From Mesobacillus subterraneus (GTDB taxonomy: Bacteria; Bacillota; Bacilli; Bacillales; Cytobacillaceae), in contig NZ_JAMBOF010000004.1 in NCBI RefSeq assembly GCF_023715485.1, forward strand, positions 274,614 to 338,613: 64,000 nt of DNA, given 5' to 3'. The position numbers were made by a program, and so were the translations under genes. The notes under the pieces are model-generated. The model was given only the letters and a program-made list of their open reading frames with translations, made no database searches and had not been told where the DNA came from. This document shows positions 59,764 to 64,000 of this stretch, one piece after another (positions within the stretch are counted from its first letter, which is position 1; each line of letters begins with the position of its first letter).

Positions 59764-62700
59764 TCAATCATTTTTAATCTTTTCCAGTGCTGATTTAACC
59801 TCGTCAATTGAAAAATTGTTCTCCAGCGCAGTAGTAATTCCTTCGAAATATTCATTGATTTGCTCCGAAAAATCTTCCTGAATTTTTTCAAAAGCAGAGC
59901 TCAATTCTTGGATATAGTGGTTTTTTAACTTCAGATTCTCTGTCTCTAGATAATCTTCGACCGGGTGCTGTAAAAGCCTTTCCAGTTCTTCAGCCATTAA
60001 TCTCTTTTCATTTTTCTCAAAGAATGATTTAGGATTTTTGAACATAGCGAGTGCTTTTTTGAATTGACCGCGGTCAATTTTTTGGAAGGCAGTCTCAAAT
60101 TCGAGTCCTGCAAATGATTTATTATCTATTAATGTGATCGAAACAGTTTGATTGATTTTTAATAGTTCCGCAATAAAAGCCTGCTGAAGTTCCTTTAAAT
60201 TGCGGTCAATGAACGCTTCAACTCTTAAAGAAGTCGCCCTCATTTCCTGAGCCAGGTCAAAGCCGATGCTTTCGATCAATTCATCAAGCGCAGTCTCTAA
60301 GGCTCTTTTTAAATTACGGCCATCATCCTTCAGGAGAGCAGGGTTAAAGGATTCCCGGAAAAAGTCTCCAAATCGGATGAACACCCGCTGGCGAATATAA
60401 AATGCCAGTTCATCCGCTTCCTGAACGAGGCGCTCTCCTAATAGATCCGCCGTCTTTCTGGATAAAATATTATGCATTTCTTCTTGTTCAGACTTCAGCT
60501 TTCTTTGTTTTTCAGCCTTGGCTGCATTGTCTTCTTTGGCAGACCTGATCATTTCCTCTATTAAATGAACGGCTTGCTGCCACTTTCCCTCAGCAGCTTC
60601 AACAGCCATATTCATAAGGTCTTGGGCGATAAACGAATAAAATGCTTGTTCAAACCGATTAAAAAGCTGGTCCCCGCCAGATGCTGATTCAAGTTTTGCA
60701 TTCAACCCCTTCAAGCTGGAAACAGGGAATAGATGAGGTTTCCTGATCCCGTATTGAACGAGCTGGCCCTCAACATAATCAAGGACGGCTTGCTGCTCTT
60801 CATCGGAATACGCTAAATCAACCGCGTTGACAATGAAGAACATTTTATCAAGCTCAAAGGTGTCCTTGACCCTCCCTAATTGAATCAGGAATTCTCGGTC
60901 TGCTTTCGAGAATGCATGGTTATAGTAAGTAACGAATAATATTGCATCCGAGTTTTTGATATAATCGAATGCGACCCCAGTATGGCGGGCATTGATGGAG
61001 TCCGCTCCAGGAGTATCAACAAGGGTGATTCCTTCCCTCGTCAGTTCACAGTCATAATAAACTTCTATCCATTCAACAAAACAAGATTTCTCTTCTTCCG
61101 CCACATATCCTCTGAAGGAATCCAGATCCACAAATAACGTTTCTCCAAAAAGGTCTTTAAAATCAGCAAAGCCTTTTGCAAATGCCTGCAGGAACGCATA
61201 GTTGGTCTTTTCAACAGCACTGAAGCCGGTATCTTCCCATTTCAGGCCATTTATTTGTTCAAGAGCATGCTGGAAATCTCGTGATGACTGGCCGAACAAA
61301 CCGAGCGAACGCTCAACCTCTTTTAGTATGGTATCGCCATTCTTGATTTTGACAATCACGCTTCCATGTGGATTCTGTTTTGTTACGGGCTTTATTTTAT
61401 TAATCGCTGCTGTCGTCGGATTCGGTGATACGGGCAATATCCTTTCACCTACAAGGGCATTGGCAAAAGACGACTTCCCTGCACTGAAAGCACCGAACAG
61501 GGCTACAGTGAATTCTTTTTCCTTTATTCTGGCTGCCTTTTCTTTCAATTCCCGTGCAATTTTTTTCAATCCCGGGATATTTTCTATCTCTGCCGATGTA
61601 ACTTCCAGCTTATCTAATAAGTGCTGATGTTTTTCATGGTAATGATCGATTCCGTTAACATGTTTTTCCTCGGCAGCTTGACTGGCATCATCTGATTTGG
61701 GACGCTTCACTTCAATATCTGCCTCGGCTGGATCAATAGTTGTGACAACTTCTGATTCACTATCTATTGGCTGGAAAATACTATAATCTTCCTTCCTATC
61801 CTCAATGATTACATCGCCATATAATAACTCGGTTACATTACGTCTTTGTTCATTAAGCACATCTCGTATTCTCCTTAATCCTTCCCATGCAGCCAACAGT
61901 TTCTCTAGTTCAGTTTCTTTATTTGAAAGTGTTTCTAGTTCTTCATCATCATTTACTTTCACATTGTTGAGGAAGGCTTTCTTTATTGGTTCAAGTTTTC
62001 TGCGGGCGAGATTCTTCAACGCTTCTGCAACATCATTTGTATAGTTCAATAGATATTCGCCAGACAATCTTGCTCCTGGCTTTTCTGAGTTGGAAAGCAA
62101 TTCTTTATCAAACTCCACCTGGAAGCCACTAACCATCCTTTGCAGCTCTGCTTGGTTAAGATTATGCTTCCTGAAGAGTTTGGTCAAAAAGTCTTTGATA
62201 TGCCAATCCAGCTGGGATTGCACTTTTTCTTCAAGGTCTTGATAAAAACTTTCCAACCTGGTTATTCTTTCTTGTTCCGTTTTCTGTTTCGAGAAAAACA
62301 AGCCAACTTTAAAATCCGGCTGCCGAGCTTGAAGATAAGCTTCAGCCAGCTCCCTAGTCTGGAATGGCATCAAATAAGCATTTTTAAGAATGTTGTTGAT
62401 TCCGGATACAAATTCCATCTCCGGATTTCTTTCTTGTTCCAGCTTTTGCTTTTTCTCTCGTATCTCCTCAAGCTTTATTGAAAGCTGCTGACGCTCGCTT
62501 TCTGGAACGCCTTCAAGGACGGACTCAAGTTCCCTAAGCATTTCCTCAACCTGTTGGTGCATGTGTGCCAAATGGTCCTCTACCAATTTTTCCATTGATT
62601 TGAATATTGACACTGGCAGGATTTCTTTCCTCTTGCTCTTTCGATCTATGATGAAATTATTGAGCTCCGTATACTGATTGTATGGTGAAGTCTCATCCCT

Positions 62701-63420
62701 TAAAGAAGTGTAAAAGATTCCTGAATGTCTGACTCCCCAATCAGCAAAAGAAGTTTTAACACTTTCTCTGAACTGTTCAAATGACAGTTCAGCATCCTGG
62801 TGTTTATCGATTTGGTTAATGATCAAGTACAGCTCTTTCCCAGCGTCTGTCAATTCTTTCGTAAACAGGAAGTTCAACTCAGACTGGACATGATTATAAT
62901 CCATCACATAAAACACTATGTCTGACAGGTGCAATGCCGATTCAGTAGCAATTCGGTGAGCGTCATCAGTCGAATCAATTCCTGGCGTATCCATGATGAC
63001 TGCTTCTTCCAGAAATTCAGCGCCGTTATGGCTGATTTCTATAGCATGGATTTGATCACCGTCTTTGCAGTATGATTTAACCGTTTCATAATCATAGGGG
63101 GCTGGATAAATCCTTGATCCTCCATGTTTGAAAAAGACTTTTGCATATTCATCGCCCGATTTTATCCTCACCAAATTTGCGCTTGTTGGAATTGGGCTTG
63201 ATGGCAGGATGTTATCGCCGATCAGCCTGTTGATCATACTCGATTTCCCTGCTGAAAAATGGCCGCAAAAAGCGATTGAAAATTCTTCTTCAATCGCTTT
63301 CCTTCCAAGCTCTCTTACCTTTTCTGCTGTATCCTCATCATTATTAGTCTGAATAAGTTTATAAAGTGATAATATTTTTCCAAGAAGCTTCCGTTCTTGC
63401 TGCGCAACTGTCTGACCCAT
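59764..63420 (-). CDS. dynA: Tandem dynamin-like GTPase DynA (YpbR)
   Basis: A 1218-residue protein made of two fused dynamin modules. First G1 loop GHFSAGKSS (about 53-61) with G3 DTPGID (about 144) and G4 NQID; second G1 loop GAFSAGKSS (about 640) with G3 DTPGAD and G4 NAVD. Each GTPase domain is followed by long helical stalk segments. DynA tethers and fuses membranes and helps against envelope damage and phage release. The ATG at 63420 follows AAGGGGTAAAG; the frame extends 7 codons further. Length is close to the 1193 residues of B. subtilis. Confidence 0.93.
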   Translation of the reverse strand: MGQTVAQQERKLLGKILSLYKLIQTNNDEDTAEKVRELGRKAIEEEFSIAFCGHFSAGKSSMINRLIGDNILPSSPIPTSANLVRIKSGDEYAKVFFKHGGSRIYPAPYDYETVKSYCKDGDQIHAIEISHNGAEFLEEAVIMDTPGIDSTDDAHRIATESALHLSDIVFYVMDYNHVQSELNFLFTKELTDAGKELYLIINQIDKHQDAELSFEQFRESVKTSFADWGVRHSGIFYTSLRDETSPYNQYTELNNFIIDRKSKRKEILPVSIFKSMEKLVEDHLAHMHQQVEEMLRELESVLEGVPESERQQLSIKLEEIREKKQKLEQERNPEMEFVSGINNILKNAYLMPFQTRELAEAYLQARQPDFKVGLFFSKQKTEQERITRLESFYQDLEEKVQSQLDWHIKDFLTKLFRKHNLNQAELQRMVSGFQVEFDKELLSNSEKPGARLSGEYLLNYTNDVAEALKNLARRKLEPIKKAFLNNVKVNDDEELETLSNKETELEKLLAAWEGLRRIRDVLNEQRRNVTELLYGDVIIEDRKEDYSIFQPIDSESEVVTTIDPAEADIEVKRPKSDDASQAAEEKHVNGIDHYHEKHQHLLDKLEVTSAEIENIPGLKKIARELKEKAARIKEKEFTVALFGAFSAGKSSFANALVGERILPVSPNPTTAAINKIKPVTKQNPHGSVIVKIKNGDTILKEVERSLGLFGQSSRDFQHALEQINGLKWEDTGFSAVEKTNYAFLQAFAKGFADFKDLFGETLFVDLDSFRGYVAEEEKSCFVEWIEVYYDCELTREGITLVDTPGADSINARHTGVAFDYIKNSDAILFVTYYNHAFSKADREFLIQLGRVKDTFELDKMFFIVNAVDLAYSDEEQQAVLDYVEGQLVQYGIRKPHLFPVSSLKGLNAKLESASGGDQLFNRFEQAFYSFIAQDLMNMAVEAAEGKWQQAVHLIEEMIRSAKEDNAAKAEKQRKLKSEQEEMHNILSRKTADLLGERLVQEADELAFYIRQRVFIRFGDFFRESFNPALLKDDGRNLKRALETALDELIESIGFDLAQEMRATSLRVEAFIDRNLKELQQAFIAELLKINQTVSITLIDNKSFAGLEFETAFQKIDRGQFKKALAMFKNPKSFFEKNEKRLMAEELERLLQHPVEDYLETENLKLKNHYIQELSSAFEKIQEDFSEQINEYFEGITTALENNFSIDEVKSALEKIKND

Positions 63421-63507
63421 TCTCTTTACCCCTTGTGACAAATTTGTGAATGATTATATTTTATATGATTTTTCACGCTTTTCCTATTATTACATTTTTG
63501 GATAACC

Positions 63508-63656
63508 AGTAATAGCAAGATTATTTTCCTGAACTAACAGAAATTGAGCTTCAAGGGGATCTGAAATCGGGTTTCAACGCTCGAACTAGCATGAATCGAG
63601 CTCGTAAGGGAACTGAAATGGTCTTTCACTGCCCGAATAAACAATGATCTAGCTTG
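63508..63656. repeat. 52-bp tandem repeat with TGAAA/TTTCA palindromes
   Basis: Two full 52-base units and one partial unit. Each full unit opens CTGAAAT, has a TGAAA-loop-TTTCA inverted repeat, then a moderately conserved tail (ATGAATCGAGCTCGTAAGGG and AATGATCTAGCTTGAATGGG). No coding frame with a ribosome binding site is present. Confidence 0.55.
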
Positions 63657-63730
63657 AATGGGGACAGAATTCATAAAAAACGGAGCCAATACGGCTCATT
63701 GGTGACCTCTTTTCTCGCATTCTGAAAAAG

Positions 63731-64000
63731 GGGGCACATATAGAAGAGTAATGTGCCCGGTTAAGGGAGGATAGAGAATAACGGGGCACATAAAGAAAGA
63801 TATGTGCCCGGTTAAGGGAGGAAAGGGAATAACGGGGCACATAAAGTAATGATATCTGCCCCGTTAAGTGAGGATAGAGAAAACGGGGCACATAAAGAAA
63901 AGATATGTGCCCGGTTAAGGGAGGAAAGGGAATAACGGGGCACATAAAGTAATGATATCTGCCCCGTTAAGTGAGAATAGAGAAAACGGGGCACATAAAG
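63731..64000. repeat. 51-52-bp tandem array with GGGCACATA palindromes, running off the window
   Basis: Units start at 63731, 63783, 63834, 63885, 63937 and 63988 (partial). Each begins GGGGCACATA and most contain the inverted mate TATGTGCCC before GGTTAAGGGAGG. Two variants alternate (ending GGGAATAAC or GAGAAAAC), giving a higher-order period near 103 bases. Units are contiguous, without variable spacers. Frames that stay open through it are periodic artefacts. Confidence 0.8.

Noticed and set aside
63649..63994. Minus-strand frames of 98 and 60 codons with repeated Cys-Ala-Pro and Leu-Tyr-Val-Pro-Arg words
   Set aside because: They arise from the 51-52-bp tandem array, have no ribosome binding site and shift frame when a unit gains a base.
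63731..64000. Possible CRISPR array
   Set aside because: Units of 51-52 bp follow each other directly without variable spacers, units alternate in type, and no cas gene is in the window.

Overview
The window looks like a chromosomal segment of a spore-forming, low-to-mid-GC Bacillaceae (Bacillus sensu lato). The backbone follows the B. subtilis ypm-ypb region closely: ypmS, ypmR, ypmQ, ypmP, ilvA, plsC (ypkP), dfrA-thyB, ypjP, ypiP, brxA (yphP), ilvD, ypgR, ypgQ, metA, topB, cspD, ypeQ/ypeP, ypdQ, sspL, ypcP and dynA (ypbR). The spore protein SspL, the bacillithiol disulfide reductase BrxA, a sigmaW-type promoter and a CodY box all fit this host. Gene content alone does not give the genus.

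The region divides as follows. 1-7463: the end of a DUF4397 protein, then minus-strand ypmS/ypmR/ypmQ, a nucleoside hydrolase, an orphan sensor kinase, a DegV protein and ypmP. 7623-14484: a NiFe-hydrogenase maturation operon (hypA-hypB-hypF-hypC-hypD-hypE, transcribed leftwards) preceded by tatA-tatC. It sits between ypmP and ilvA, and no hydrogenase structural gene is present. 14657-21146: ilvA, a small hypothetical, plsC, a repeat-rich stretch, a complete group IIC-type intron inserted just behind the dfrA terminator, then dfrA-thyB. 21317-32866: a secreted ATLF/PPEP-like metallopeptidase and a large Ter stress cluster (three TerD, TerC, TelA/YceH, YceG, and a module of two phosphoribosyltransferase-type proteins, a CitE-like lyase and a HAD phosphatase). 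Sequences resembling ECF sigma (sigmaW) promoters precede both of its transcription units. 32975-49378: ypjP, a lipoprotein, ypiP, brxA, ilvD, ypgR, an ABC-F ATPase, ypgQ, a second DegV protein, fhs, metA, an AIM24 protein, a methyltransferase and mntR. 49449-63420: topB, an HD-GYP protein, cspD, two RNase H-like genes, an EamA transporter, yuiD, sspL, ypcP, a sulfurtransferase and the tandem dynamin dynA. The window ends inside a tandem repeat array.

Three small genes that are easy to miss are called here: sspL (57411-57542), a zinc-finger gene ypeQ with a TTG start (54033-54209), and a 25-residue membrane peptide with a strong ribosome binding site (33812-33889).

Repeats are a notable part of the window. 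A 247-bp MITE-like element with terminal inverted repeats lies next to the group II intron, and related copies occur near 34.1 kb and 39.6 kb. Three intergenic arrays (about 3.8 kb, 63.5 kb and 63.7-64.0 kb) have unrelated sequences but share a 51-52 bp period, with a short palindrome in each unit. That shared layout, the orphan hyp-tat locus and the Ter module are the most interesting observations. Functional calls rest on motif recognition and gene order; no database search was run.
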